This document shows positions 11,700 to 23,371 of a stretch of DNA of 64,000 bases, one piece after another. The notes beneath the pieces were generated by a model, which was not told the DNA's origin, did no database searches, and worked only from the letters and a program-made list of their open reading frames with translations. This DNA is from Patagioenas fasciata. Lineage: Eukaryota; Chordata; Aves; Columbiformes; Columbidae. Made by a program: the position numbers and the translations under genes. Location: NCBI RefSeq assembly GCF_037038585.1, contig NC_092560.1, positions 83,366,049 to 83,430,048 of the forward strand, written 5' to 3'. How positions within the stretch are numbered: the stretch's first letter is position 1; every line of letters starts with the position of its first letter.

Positions 11700-14600
11700 A
11701 GCCATGGGGTGCAAGGGCTCCCGTAGCGATCAGCGTGGGCCGTCGTTATCCCTGTTATGGGAGGATGAGGGTGGCGTGAGGAGGGACAAAGGTGTCACCT
11801 GCTTTAACCCTCAGTGTCTTCACAAGGGGGGGACACCCCTGGTGGGGTGTCTTCTGCTCCCTGGTCCATCTCCCACCTCCCTGAGGAGCTTTCCCCGCCC
11901 TTCACCCACCGTTGGGTTTGGGTGTAGCGAGCGAGGGCTCAACCAGGGACTGAATTTTGTTGTTATTTTCTTATTATTGGTGTTTTTTTTCTTGCAGAGT
12001 CACTCTGGTCGCACGTGGTCTCAAGGACCTCGGGTGGCAGTAGGGGATGACAGATGTTAGTGGCAGTGGAGCAGCCGGCGCTTGCAGGACATTTTTTGCC
12101 ACAGCTGCCCCCAGCAATGCCGTAAATCTGGAAGCAACATTGTTGGGTGTCTCTGGCATCCCAGTGCCCCAAAACTCTATCCTTGGAGCAGGTTTTGTTT
12201 TATTTTTTTTCGTAAAATGAGACTAAGATTCGTCTCCCTGTGTCGGCCTCCTCTGGAAGGGGTGACACCCCCACCAGTCATACCCCACACTGGATGAGGT
12301 TGCAGTCTCATTAGGTTGGAAAGAGGTAGATTTTGTTTCTCAGCAAGGCTGGAGTGCCCTGGGCCTTTCTGGAGATGTGGTGGCTCCTCTAAAATAGGCC
12401 ATTTCCACATGTCCGACTGTGCCACCTGCGGTCCAGTAATCCATGCTACTCTTCCTCCAGTGTTCAAGTGGGTATGGGAGGAAGCTCAAAATCACAGATT
12501 TGTTACCAAAACCAAAGGAGATGGAAGGAAGCAGGAGATAAATTTAGCTTCCAGGTTGTTTCTCTCAACCCAAAGACACTAAAATAAAACCAAGTGATTT
12601 AATAGTCCCTCCTCTCCAAAATCTAGGAAGGCTTTTTGATGGTGGACCATCCTCTGAGCATCCAGATGCTGGCAAGGGGGTGCCCCATGGTATAGAGATG
12701 GAAACATCCCGCTCCGCTTACAACTTCTGTGACCCTGACAAGCAGATATTCACGCTTTGTCTCCAGCAAATGGAAAAAAACCCAACAACCCAGCATTTTA
12801 TTGCGTCAGTCCACGTTCTTTTTCCCTGTAAGGGCTTTGGGCTGCCCTTGCTCATCCTGAGGTCCAAGAGCAAAACCTTGCGCTGGATTTCATTCCCTCG
12901 AGCCTCGAGTAAAATTTGTAGGCTGTGGTTTCCCCGTGTTAAGCATGTTATCTTTGGCAGAGAGATGAGCGTTGTCTGTTTTGGGAAGCTCAGGCTGTAC
13001 TTGGATGTGAAGCTCTTTCCCTCTGAGCTCTGTCTGAACCCTACTTACAACATGGTTTCTGCACCGGAGGCCTCTTTGAATTTAAGGTGTGGTGGTTGAA
13101 GCTCCATGGGACTTGTCCAGCTCTTAAGAAGCATTTTTTTTTAAATTAATTTATAAGATCTCAGGTTGCTTTTAAAGGAAAGTGGAGGAGCAGTGGTTGG
13201 ATGCTGCAGGTGAAGGTGATGTGGGGAAGCCCAGCACCCAGGAGCTCCCCGGCCGACGGGAGACTGGAGAAACCATTTGTGGACATGAACTGAACACCAG
13301 TTCTGCCTTTGCGGGGTAATCTGGGAGAGGATGGAGCTGCCTGGAGACCTTCATTTCCTTACCTGCATCAGCCTGGTGCACAAATGAGATGGGAATGGTC
13401 TATGGAGGGTTCCTGGGGGTCATGAAAAATAATGTGCAGAGCATGAAAACATACTTGATAGTTGTTAACCCTTGATCCAAACTGTGGAAGGGAAGATGAC
13501 AAAGTGCTGAGCTTTATCTCCAGATGTCCCTCTTTCAGCAATCTGTCTTGGAAGAGTAAAACCCTCCTATTTTTTGCTCTCTGAGCATTTTCACTTTGGG
13601 TTGAAGTGCTCTGAGTTCACTCTACCGTGGTCTCCTGATGAGAACAAATTTTGTTACACCAACTCTCTCCCTCCTTCTCATTTTGGGTCTCTCTCTATTG
13701 TTTCTTCTTGCAGCCGTCTTTGCTGTTGCTCCATAATTTCCCAGCAGGAATGGTGTGAAATTGAGGTAGTTGTCGCTAGTTGAGTTTTTGCTTTACAGGG
13801 CAGCAAGAAAACCCTTCTGGACCTTATTTAATTTCACATTCTTTCTGCCAAAGTGAGTCTTTGGGGTCCTGTATACTTGTGAGGAGCTATTCCTAAAAGT
13901 ATAGCAGGACCCTATGGCCCCTGTGGAAGCTGGGGGCAGCAGGTGAGCTATTTCAGGAGGTGTTTGGGACATGTTTCGCATGTTGTCTATTTCTGCTAAA
14001 ATACAGATTAGTTAAATATTGCTAATGGTTTCATTGTTCTTCAGTATTACACATGCCATCATTAAGTTTCAGAGTTAACAGACTGCTGCGCTGTTTGGGG
14101 TAGCTCGTCCTCTTAGACTGGGGAAAGGACAATTTTTCTATCTCGAAAATCAAGAGGTGTTGAGCCTTCTGGATGAGGAATCTCCATAAATGCTTTGGGA
14201 TATTCTGGTGAAACTCCTTGGAGAAGGTGCAGTTCTGCTGCCTGAGTATAATTAGCACATTATAGCGAGTCATCTGAAATAAAGGGCTAGTGTAGCTCAT
14301 TAATCATTTTCTGTTTGTGTGAGAGACTGGCTATTTTATTTTAATTTATTTATATATGTGTACATGCATATTTGTATATATATATAGAGAGAGAGTAATT
14401 TACAACATAGACGCTGTGCTGGTCATCCAAAGAGAAATACGTTTCCTCCTCAGTCCAGCGTGAAATGAGGATGACGCTGGATGTTTTCAGAACCTTTTGT
14501 GCATTTAACCATCAACTTTCCCACTGAAGAAAGAGGTTTTGTTTCTTCCATGTCTTCCTTGGGCTGTGCCATGGTGGGTCTTGTCTTGCTGGATGGACTC

Positions 14601-16107
14601 TGCATCATCGCTGTCTGCCTTTTACAATGTAAAGGTCCTCCAAAAGTGGCCAGGAATGGGGGTGGCGTCTCTCTAATGGACTTGAGATCTTTCCCCTTCA
14701 ACTCTTGACCTCTTGTGTCCCTCAGGCACATAGCAGTCATGGTACAGGAGAAGAAAAACTTGTTTTCTCGTGTGGCAGGAGAACCTGTGGTGACACAACT
14801 AAACTTCTGCCTCTGCTATCTCTGCAGGACCAAATCCTGCAGTGCCTGTCGGCCTGGAGCGTTCTGTGCAAGTATTTCATAACACACAGCAATTTATCGA
14901 GGGCGTCTCCTCTTGTGGGCACCAGCACCAGCTCAGCTTTGTCTTCTTCTCCAGGGTCGTTGCGTCTACCACGCTGTGGGGTGTTGGTGGATGTCACCTG
15001 CATCTCTGAGGCGGCAGGACGGAAGGGGTTGTGGTGGGATGACGTGTCTGTGTCCCTGGAATGGGGAGTGGAGGTGAGCAGCTGTGTGGTGTGCTCCATC
15101 CCTTGGTGTCACATCATGTCCAGGTGACCTGAGGACACATGTGAGTGCCTACAAGCTTCTCATTTCTCGACAGCAATTTTAATTGGCTTTAGTGCAAAAA
15201 AAAAAAAAACACCAAACCACAACCCAACCAACCCTCCGTGTTCCTTTGGATCTGGGACTGATTTGTACAGCCTGTGCTGCCTAGGGAAGGGTTTGTCCCT
15301 GCACCAAAGCAAAAGCTACTTGGGGGCCACAACTGCTGCCACCTTCCCCAGCTGCCTGCAATGGGGAACCGCTAACAGCATTCGTAATTAATTCTGAAAA
15401 ATGCTGTTGAAATAAAATCCTGGAGGAACTGTGTTGCTTGGCTGTGTTCACCAGGACCTCAGGAGAAGCTAGTTTTGAAAACCAGATTGTCACCATCCCT
15501 CTTGGTGCCGGTTGCATTGGGTGGTGGCTCCACAGGAGGCGAGCAGCTGGGTTTGCATGGGAAGGGTGGCATGGGAGGCTGTGACAGGACAGTGTGACAT
15601 GCCAGAGCGGTCAGTGGGGAACAGACCAGGGGCAGAGATGGTACCTGGTCCCTCCCCAAGTTAGCATTGACCAAATCTTCTGTAAATAAGTAGGTAGGGC
15701 CTCAAGTGTTTCATATCGTTTGATTAAATCCCACAAGTCTGATCTTTACAAGCACGATGCTTTTAAGCTAGAACAGAAATGCATTGTAGATGTTTCATGG
15801 GTCTCGGCCGTCATGAGCGTTGAGCCTCTCGTTTGTGAAGCCTGAACTTTGCCAACCAGGACGGAACTGGTCATGGGTGCCGCAGGCTTGGGTGAGATTG
15901 GGGCCGGGGGGTGACTTTGCAAAGCTGGACTCAGCTATGGCCATGGCTGCAAACTGCTCCTTCTACTTTATGGTCCATGGAGACGTTGTTTTAGGGCCAC
16001 CAGCTTCTGCAGGTGGCTTTAAGGGGTGTTCAGGTCTATGAAAACGTATCTGAGTGTTTTCTAATAGGAGATCTTTCAGGAATAGTTGTGCGATAAATGA
16101 TAAATAA
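11700..16107. other. CTIF intron 1, proximal part; no exon supported
   Basis: Unique sequence with short AT-rich tracts. A TA/GA simple repeat lies at 14351-14396 and an A run at about 15196-15209. A good-looking acceptor (tttttttcttgcag) at 11997 could define a further leader exon, but I could not pair it with a convincing donor. Confidence 0.5.
14351..14396. repeat. (TA)n/(GA)n simple repeat
   Basis: 'tatatatgtgtacatgcata' leads into TATATATATA and then AGAGAGAGAG. Short microsatellite-like tract in intron 1. Confidence 0.75.
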
Positions 16108-16166
16108 TCAAGGCCAGACTGGACGGGGTTTTGAGCAACCTGATCTGGGTGAAGATGTCCCTACTC
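16108..16166 (+). mobile_element. CR1 fragment, short, head-to-head with the next copy
   Basis: 'ggccagactggacggggttt', 'tgagcaacctgatctgggtg' and 'aagatgtccctactcat' match the + strand of the CR1 subfamily seen at 29360-29410. A minus-strand fragment of the same subfamily follows within about 10 bp. Confidence 0.7.
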
Positions 16167-16176
16167 ATCCCTCATC

Positions 16177-16408
16177 ATCCTGTCCAGCCTGGCCTGGGAT
16201 GTCTCCAGGGATGGTTCAGCCACCACCTCTCTGCCCAACCTGGGCCAGGCTCTCACCACCCTCAGGGCCAACAATTTATTCTTCATGTCCAACCTGAGTG
16301 CCCTCTCCTTTAGTTTAAAACCATCACCGCTTGTCCTTGTCCTATCAGTCTGTCCCCATCTTTCTCACAGGCCCCTTTTAAGTCCAAAAAGGTGCAGTAA
16401 GGTCTCCC
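16177..16408 (-). mobile_element. CR1 3' region fragment
   Basis: 'catcctgtccagcctggcct', 'ggttcagccaccacctctct' and 'ctcaccaccctcagggccaa' through to 'gtgcagtaaggtctcccc'. Its reverse complement matches 29140-29360. Together with the preceding + fragment it makes a small inverted repeat. Confidence 0.85.
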
Positions 16409-16540
16409 CATCCTGGGTCTCAGGGCAAGAGTGGAAAAGCAAGCAGGAAGTGTTGCAGTTTTCAGCTGGGTTTACTAACAAAGAAATGGTTAATGTTTAA
16501 GGTGGTGTTTGCTTTGCGTGGTGAGAAGATTGCTCATTAA

Positions 16541-16876
16541 TGTTTACAAATATTTGAAAGGTGAGTGTCAGGAGGATGGAGCCAGGCTCTTCTCGGTGAC
16601 AGCCAGTGATAGGACAAGGGGTAATGGGTTCAAACTGAAACACAGGAGATTCCTCTTAAATTTGAGAAGAAACTTCTTCTCAGTGAGGGTAACAGAACAC
16701 TGGAACAGGCTGCCCAGCGGGGTTGTGGAGTCTCCTTCTCTGCAGACATTCAAACCCGCCTGGACACCTTCCTGTGGAACCTCAGCTGGGTGTTCCTGCT
16801 CCATGGGGGGATTGCACTGGATGAGCTTTCCAGGGCCCTTCAACCCCTGACATTCTGTGATCCTGTGATTCTGTGA
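16541..16876 (+). mobile_element. CR1 3' region, about 335 bp
   Basis: 'gtttacaaatatttgaaagg', 'tgtcaggaggatggagccag' and 'ggctgcccagcggggttgtg', with the tail 'gtgatcctgtgattctgtga'. Closely related to 10550-10882. Confidence 0.9.
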
Positions 16877-18099
16877 AGAGCTGGAGGTGGATGCCTGCAC
16901 CCCCAGGAGCCGTATTCCCTTAAACCGGGATGTATCGGTGATCTGACAAAAGCCTTTTCCCAGCCAACGGTGGGCTTGGAGTCACCTTTGATGACGTTTT
17001 TCTCTGGCTTGGGAAGGCGGGCTGGCAGTCGTAAAACTCGCAACAATAATTTCTGCAGCTGGAGGCTTTACAGCAGGAGGTAGAAGCTCAGGGTGCTTTT
17101 GGAAATGACTTCTAGGAGAGGAAGTAAATTGAGTTTTCGGGAGCTGTGAGGTCTCATTATGGCTACAGATGCCCCTAGAGGAAGAGGAGGCCACAGATGT
17201 GGATGAAGAGGCTTAAAAGCTGCAGGGACCAGCTATGATGAGGTGCTGGATACCTTTCTCCCATGGGTTTTTTTTTCCCCTTGTTTTGGGACCAGCAGTT
17301 TCTCGCATCCCGCCAGCAGCTCTGAAATAAAACCTACACTTCTGGAAAGCTCTACTGGTGACCAGCGAGGTTTCCATCGCTTCCTGCATCCCTGCTTTGT
17401 CCATCCCTGTGCTGGCTTGGCAAAAAGCAGCTGTTTTTTTTTTTTTCCTGCCTATGAGGATGCTTGGAACTGCAACATCCTTCCCCCTCAGATGGTTTTA
17501 ATGCAAAAATTCACCCCATGGTGCTGGTCGCTTTCCCTTCCTCATGGGTTTTGGGGTGGAACACACATCATCTTTCTTAGAATCAGCTCTGAGAAAGGAT
17601 ATTTACACAGCTTTTTATATATATATTTTTTTTTACGTATTTCCATTATATAAGGTGAAAGATTTATTTATTGACTGCAAATGGCCACTTCGAAGCTGCT
17701 TCTATAGATTTCTGTGCTTTTTTTTGTTTGTTTTTAATTAACAGAAATAAGGCTTATGCACTACTAGCTGTCAATTGCTATTTCTCCAGAAGCTTTTTTA
17801 ACCAGGGATCTAATTTCAGCCAAATTTGACAGAGGAGTGCGGGTCTCAAAGATAAGAACTTATAGGCTATTGGAAGGAAAGTGGAAAAGGGAAATTCAGA
17901 TTTCTTCTTGCCTGTAAGGAGAGGCAACAGTAATCATGAGCTTAAATATTATCTGTCTGGGTGCAAGCAGGTCAGTTAATTCAGAAGTGGCTTTAGTAGT
18001 TCATAAAATTTTGTCTAAGGAAATAACCCGAATTGCCTTGAATGTGGGGAAGGAGGAGCCGGATGTAGGGAAGATGCCTGGCAGGGTGTGATGGGATGA
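16877..18099. other. CTIF intron 1, no feature recognised
   Basis: Unique sequence with T-rich tracts near 17430 and 17620. No exon or repeat family seen. Confidence 0.5.
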
Positions 18100-18142
18100 T
18101 GTTACATGATCTTTAAGGTCCCTTCCGAGCCAAATTATTCAA
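18100..18142 (+). mobile_element. CR1 tail scrap
   Basis: 'gttacatgatctttaaggtc' followed by 'ccttccgagccaaattattc' resembles the last 40 bp of CR1 but is diverged. Confidence 0.5.
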
Positions 18143-18372
18143 CTTTTTTACTGCTCCATTGTTGTCCCAGGACTTTGTGCTTCCACACGACCACCGAGCT
18201 TGCAATGAAAAGCTGATGACTGGTTTTTGTCCAGGTTCTGCTGTCTGTACCAATATTTTGCAGTTCCAAAGGGTTTTCCAACCTTGAGCTTGGCCACTTG
18301 GCAGACCCGCTAGGATGGATAATCGTGTATTAATTATACTGTTACTGCTCCTAATAGTGGCATTTATGTGTT

Positions 18373-18443
18373 GGTGCCAGTGTTGGGTTAATGGTTGGAC
18401 TCCGTCTTGAAGGTCTCTTCCAACCAAAATGATTCTATCATTT
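18373..18443 (+). mobile_element. CR1 3' tail fragment
   Basis: 'gtgccagtgttgggttaatg', 'gttggactccgtcttgaagg', 'ctcttccaaccaaaatgatt' and 'ctatcattt': the terminal part of a CR1 copy. Confidence 0.8.
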
Positions 18444-18811
18444 CATGTGCTACCACCTAGAAGCTCACGTAGCGCGTTAGCACACCGGGGAATGGATAAA
18501 ATCTAAAAATCTGTCCCCAGAAGCTTGGCCAGGCTCGCTGTGCTTTCCCACTGGACCTGAGGTCACAGCTGAAAGCGTCACCTGGAGGAAATGAGCCACC
18601 AGCACGGTGGCTTTTTGGCACCATGGATGGTCTGTGACCTTGCCCCGGAACTGCAGCTGCTTGTAAAGTGACGAGGGAACTCCTGTTCCCAAAGGAGCTG
18701 GGGGTAACACTCAGCCTCTTTCTGCTCTTGGCAGCTTTTCTTGTTACAACTGCAGCACGAGGCTGTTCTTCTATCCGTTCCCCTTCTGCTGTCACTATAT
18801 GTGCTTTCAAC

Positions 18812-18842
<31 letters not shown>

Positions 18843-19269
18843 CTGGGGATTCTCTTCCTTTTTTTGAATCATTTTCTTTACGCTCTTCTCTATTTTGGGT
18901 TCCGGGGGAGGAAGTGACTCAGCCTTTCCCCTGCCCTGGTTTGCACACTCGTCTCTTGCTGCCTTTGCCGAGGTTTTCCTTGAGCATCCCCAGTTACTCT
19001 TGCTTCATTCAGCCAGAGCCTGGCTGCCTCCTCGCCGCACATGTTGTTGGGGAAGAATGAACCATCAACAGGAGCTTTCCCTGTGCCAGGAGCGTTGTAA
19101 CGCGGTGAGGAGGACACGCTGCCAGACCTGCAGCAGCTCCAGGTCTCCTGCTCTGCTCCCCGTCCCTGAGCATGGACATCTGCAGATGGGTCCAACCAAA
19201 TGAAATTTTAGGGGCTAGCCTAGTCATACTGTAAAAAGATTGATTACATTTGCTGGCACAGACTCACCA

Positions 19270-19690
19270 GGGAGAGGAGAACAAGTTGACAGAAGGGAAC
19301 GGAGCTGGGAGTGTGATGGGAGCGGCTGAGGGACCTGGGAGGTTCAACCTGGAGAAGAGGCTGAGGGGAGACCTTCTGATCTCTGAACTGCCTGAAAGGA
19401 GCTTGGAGCCATGGGGAGTCGGGCTCTGCTCCCAAGAAACAAGTACCAGGATGAGAGGAAATGGCCTCATGTTGTGCCAGGGGAGGTTGAGATTGGATCT
19501 TGGGAACAATTTCTTCCTGGAAAGGGCTGTGGGGCATTGGAACAGGCTGCCCAGGGCAGTGCTGGAGTCACCATCCCTGAAGGGGTTGAACAGTTGTGGA
19601 GATGAGGTTCTCAGGGACATGGGTTAGTGCCAGTGTAGATTAAATACTTGGACTCAATGATCTTAAAGGTCTTTTCCAAGCAAAATGAAG
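19270..19690 (+). mobile_element. CR1 3' region, about 420 bp
   Basis: It contains 'gtgatgggagcggctgaggg', 'ggcattggaacaggctgccc' and 'gttctcagggacatgggtta', and ends near 'aggtcttttccaagcaaaat'. The final ATTCTATG repeats are degraded. Confidence 0.9.
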
Positions 19691-20923
19691 GATGATGAAG
19701 GACGCCATGCTCACCCGGGCACTGATGGGAGCTGTCTGCGTGGATGACGAATGGATGCTGACGCTTGCTCCGTGCAGGACTGCTGCCAGCTTGCCTTTCA
19801 CGGCAGAGCTGAATTGTTTGCTAAATGCCGGGGCAGAGGCATCGCTTGCTCTCCCCGGGGCTTTCAGACGCTGCTGCTCAGCGAGGGAGTTGCTAAATCA
19901 TCTGCCACTCTAAGCGATACCAGGCATTTGGCTGGCTATGTACTGTATTAAAAACAAGTGCATTACTTTCAGGTTAATTATTCTCTACTGGAAGCCAGCA
20001 CAGCAGGCTGCAACCTCTGGTTCTTTTTAAAGGGGAGAAGGGAAAATAAAAAGAAGAAATTTCCAAGCCTCCCCCACCAAACCCTTCCTCTTCCCCTTCA
20101 AAACCCATAGGCTCAAACCCTGAAAACAATTTTGATCCACTCAGGAAATTCCAACGTGAGCCACTTAGTACATTGTTTTATACAGTTGTTGGAGGAGGAA
20201 TGATCTTTGTCTCAAATTATTCTTCTCTCAAATTATTACTCTCACGAGTAATAACGAATGAAAAGCCTTGTCCTTGCAGCACCTACACTCAGGCCATATT
20301 AGCTGTCTTCTGAACGTCTCCGTCTATTGATTAAAGCATTAGGAGGAACATCAGTTTGGAATGAGTGCTTTTGATTAGCTAATTATTTTAACAAAAAGTG
20401 GTTAACTTTGATTCAAAGTACATGATAAACTGTGACTGCTTTTTTCTGGTGTGCTGGAGGAAGGTTGGAGAATGTAACCAAATGAGAACGTTGCTTGGGA
20501 AGCTGATGAGGAAGGGTTTGCCGGCTGAACGTGAGCGTCACACGTGAGGTCTTCTGCACGACCAAGGGACATGGGAAAATATTTGTATTTAAGGGGGGTG
20601 ATGGTTTTTGGCTGGTGAACTCTAGTGACTGTGGGAACTTTATGGTTGCATGAAGCGTGTCCAGGACAGTTGAGTCTGTAGGATGTTCTTCTTGTGTGAA
20701 GACTGGGTTTGATATCCATCAGATGTCATCAGACACACGGTGTGGATTTTGGCGTTGTCCTATGCAAGGACATGTGCTGGACTTGATCCTTTTGCGTCTC
20801 TTCCAACTTGGGACGTTCTGTGAATTGGTGAAGAAATCTAGGGAGCTGATGTGAGTTGCAGTGACAAGTTGCAATATTGGGGAGGTTTCACAAAGAAGCA
20901 GCTTATAAAAAATTTTGGAGGGA
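19691..20923. other. CTIF intron 1, no gene seen; possible regulatory DNA
   Basis: Unique sequence. 19960-20400 contains several TTAATTA, GATTAA and CTAATTA cores, which is suggestive of conserved non-coding DNA but unproven. Confidence 0.4.
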
Positions 20924-21021
20924 CCACAGAATCATGGAATGGTTGGGGTTGGAAGGGACCTCCGCAGATCATGTAGTCCAACCTCCCTGCTAAAGCATGT
21001 TCACCCAGAGCAGGTGAAGTA
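20924..21021 (-). mobile_element. CR1 3' tail fragment, older subfamily
   Basis: 'cacagaatcatggaatggtt', 'ggggttggaagggacctccg', 'gtccaacctccctgctaaag' and 'ttcacccagagcagg': the reversed end of a CR1 copy distinct from the younger ones. Confidence 0.85.
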
Positions 21022-21484
21022 TCTGCCTCCACTGTTCAGAAAAGCGAATGGCTTTTGGAAGGTGGGGGTTTGATTCAAGTCACCATCCAAATGGAGAACC
21101 TGAAGACCAAGCAATAGGTGACTGGTTTCTTCTGGATTGGAGTTTGGGCCCCAGTATTGGATGATCACATTGGAGGCAGATAATGGCTCTTGCATGGTGT
21201 AGATGGAGAGGAAAAGAGAAGGAGGGGTCATGGTGGTGAGCATGTCCTCCCCTTTGATCTCCCTTTCCTGTTTTTTGATCTGATGTCAGACATCTGGACA
21301 TGAGCTTGGTCCAGCTTCTGCTCTTGGGACTCTTTCAAATCAGCCTGGACTTCCAGACCACATGCTGCTGGGAAAAAATTTTCTTCTAGTTTGGTTTAAG
21401 CTGAAGCTTAGACTTGGTGGCTTTGTCCTGGAAGTCTGAACTGAGGGCAAGTCTGCCTAGGCAAGATCCTGGAGTTTGTCTGGA
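21022..21484. other. CTIF intron 1, no feature recognised
   Basis: Unique sequence between two CR1 fragments. Confidence 0.45.
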
Positions 21485-21880
21485 GTGAAGTGAGCTCTGG
21501 AGATCCCCTGGTCCAGCCCTCTGCTCAGCTCAGCACCAGCTTCTCCATCAAACCTGGTTGCTCAGGGTCTCATCCAGCTGAATCTTGGTGTTCTTTACAA
21601 GGATGGAGACCACACACCCCTCGGTGTTGCTCACACCGGAGGAATTTTTTTCTTATATCCCATCAGAGTTTCCTGTGCCGCAGCTACCGATCCTCAGACC
21701 TTCAGGTGGTTTGCTGGAGAAGACTTCTGGTCTTGTCCATGCCCCTGGCATGTACCTGTTGGGTTTCTGAGCTCCTTAAGGACATCACCACTTTCCAGCC
21801 AGGCAGCAGCTTGTGTCTGCCCGTGTTCGCTGAGAAGGCTCAGCGCCAGCTGACCTAATTATTTTAATCTCACTCTTCCC
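21485..21880 (-). mobile_element. Old, diverged CR1 fragment
   Basis: Degenerate reversed CR1: 'ctggagatcccctggtccag', 'caaggatggagaccacacac' and 'gagtttcctgtgccgcagc', through to 'gagaaggctcagcgccagct'. The order of landmarks fits CR1 but identity is low. Borders are approximate. Confidence 0.6.
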
Positions 21881-22086
21881 TAGATAGCGCAGGTATCCTT
21901 GGCTCTCAGGAGGCTTCCCTGGTTTCTCCAAGCTGCTCTTTGATTTCTCGTCTGTCTTTCACTAATATTGTTCATTTGCTCAAGGCTGAATAAGCCCAAG
22001 TTTAAGGTTTGTAGCCAGATATAGTGCAATATTTATGAACTTCTTCTCCTGCTCTGATAGCCCTCCTGCTGGGTTTGGTGGCCCCA

Positions 22087-22260
22087 GTCTTTTTTGTTAT
22101 CTCTTTTTTTTTTTTTTCTCCCTATCCCATTTTTTCTGTTGTTCCCTATCCCTTTCTATTTGGTTCCCTATCCCAATTTTTGTTGTTTCCTGTCCCATTT
22201 ATTTCTTCCCTCTGCCAGACCCCCCTGCCCTCCCTGCCTTCCCTACCTGCTCCCTTTCTT
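22087..22260. repeat. T/C-rich low-complexity tract with 'ccctatccc' repeats
   Basis: A T run at 22107-22120, then several degenerate copies of a roughly 27-bp unit containing 'ccctatccc'. The frames here are Phe/Pro/Ser-rich artefacts. Confidence 0.6.
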
Positions 22261-22911
22261 TTCCATAAGGGGTTAATTTGGGTATAGATATAGACCAGTA
22301 ACCTTTTAAAGGTGCTGAATTATTTTTTTTTTTCCCAGCAAGACAGGGATTTACAGCACGTTAACAGGATTTAACAGCTACTTCAGTGTAAATAAAGCCC
22401 AGGAGAGAAAATAAAAAAGCCTAACCCCAACCCAACAACAAAACTTTGGATGTTGGGGTGAGTTGCTCCATTCATAAACTTTTTTTTTTCCTGAAAATTG
22501 AGGTTGGGGCATTATCCCTGTGCTGTGTGAAAACCTTTGTGGTCCCTGTCGGGCAAAAAATAACCTGATATAACTTGGTGCCTCCTTAGCTTTGCTGCTA
22601 AGCTCCCTGGTTAAACCACCTGATAGGATCAGCAGAGGTTGGCAGCCCCACAGGGACATGGTGACAGAGGCTTTGAAAAACAACAAGTCAGCAGCATTAT
22701 CCTCAAAACCTGTGGGTTTTTTAATTCCCTTGTCATGTACAAGATCCAGTTTGACCTGAAAGGGAGCAGGACAGGATGCATCCTCCAAGCATCAGTGAGG
22801 CTTTGTCTGTGCTGGGGTTTGCAGCCCTGGGTTTTATCTTGTGCGATTCCTGATAATCTCTGGAGAGTAAGTATTTTCTCCTGGGGCAGAAAATATTTCC
22901 CTCATCTTAAA

Positions 22912-22912
<1 letters not shown>

Positions 22913-22954
<42 letters not shown>
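22913..22954 (+). repeat. (ATCT)n microsatellite, about 10.5 copies
   Basis: An uninterrupted tetranucleotide repeat of 42 bp in intron 1. Its perfection suggests length polymorphism. Confidence 0.95.
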
Positions 22955-23210
22955 GAGAACTTTACTGAGCTTCCTATGAATTTCTAATAGATATGTGAAT
23001 CACATCTTCTGTCCTGCTGCATCTTTTGGATTGGTACCCCAAATTATCCTTAGGTGTTCTGAATACTCCTGAATATCAACCCAAGGAACAAATAGTGGAT
23101 GGTAACTGTATTTTTTTTTTATTTTTCATTTAATTAGCCTATAGCAAAATCATGGTAGTTGTGGGGGATGATGATTTTTAGCTGGGGTCAATGAGAATAG
23201 GTATTTTTTA

Positions 23211-23371
23211 TAGAATCATAGAATCGTTTTGGTTGGAAGAGACCCTCAAGATCATCAAGTCCAACCATAACCTAAATCTAGGACTAAACCATGTCCGTAA
23301 AAATCTAATCTCTGCATCTTTTAAATCCCTTCAGGGATCGTGACTCTACCACTTCCCTGGGCAGCCTCTTT
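23211..23371 (-). mobile_element. CR1 3' tail fragment
   Basis: 'tagaatcatagaatcgtttt', 'ggttggaagagaccctcaag', 'atcatcaagtccaaccataa' and 'ttccctgggcagcctctttt'. Reversed CR1 end of about 160 bp. Confidence 0.9.

Larger units (their letters stand above)
10950..11700 (+). promoter_or_regulatory. CTIF: CpG-island promoter of CTIF
   Basis: From about 10.95 kb the base composition changes abruptly to very GC-rich DNA dense in CG dinucleotides, with the peak at roughly 10.99-11.33 kb. It decays by about 11.7 kb. No TATA box is evident. The island surrounds the splice donor at 11265 and lies 26 kb upstream of the first coding exon, as expected for a broadly expressed gene with a non-coding first exon. 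A CR1 copy ends at 10882, only some 70 bp left of the island. Borders are judged by eye. Confidence 0.85.

Noticed and set aside
11998..12140. Possible second leader exon after the acceptor at 11997
   Set aside because: The acceptor looks good but no convincing donor follows, and nothing conserved was recognised.
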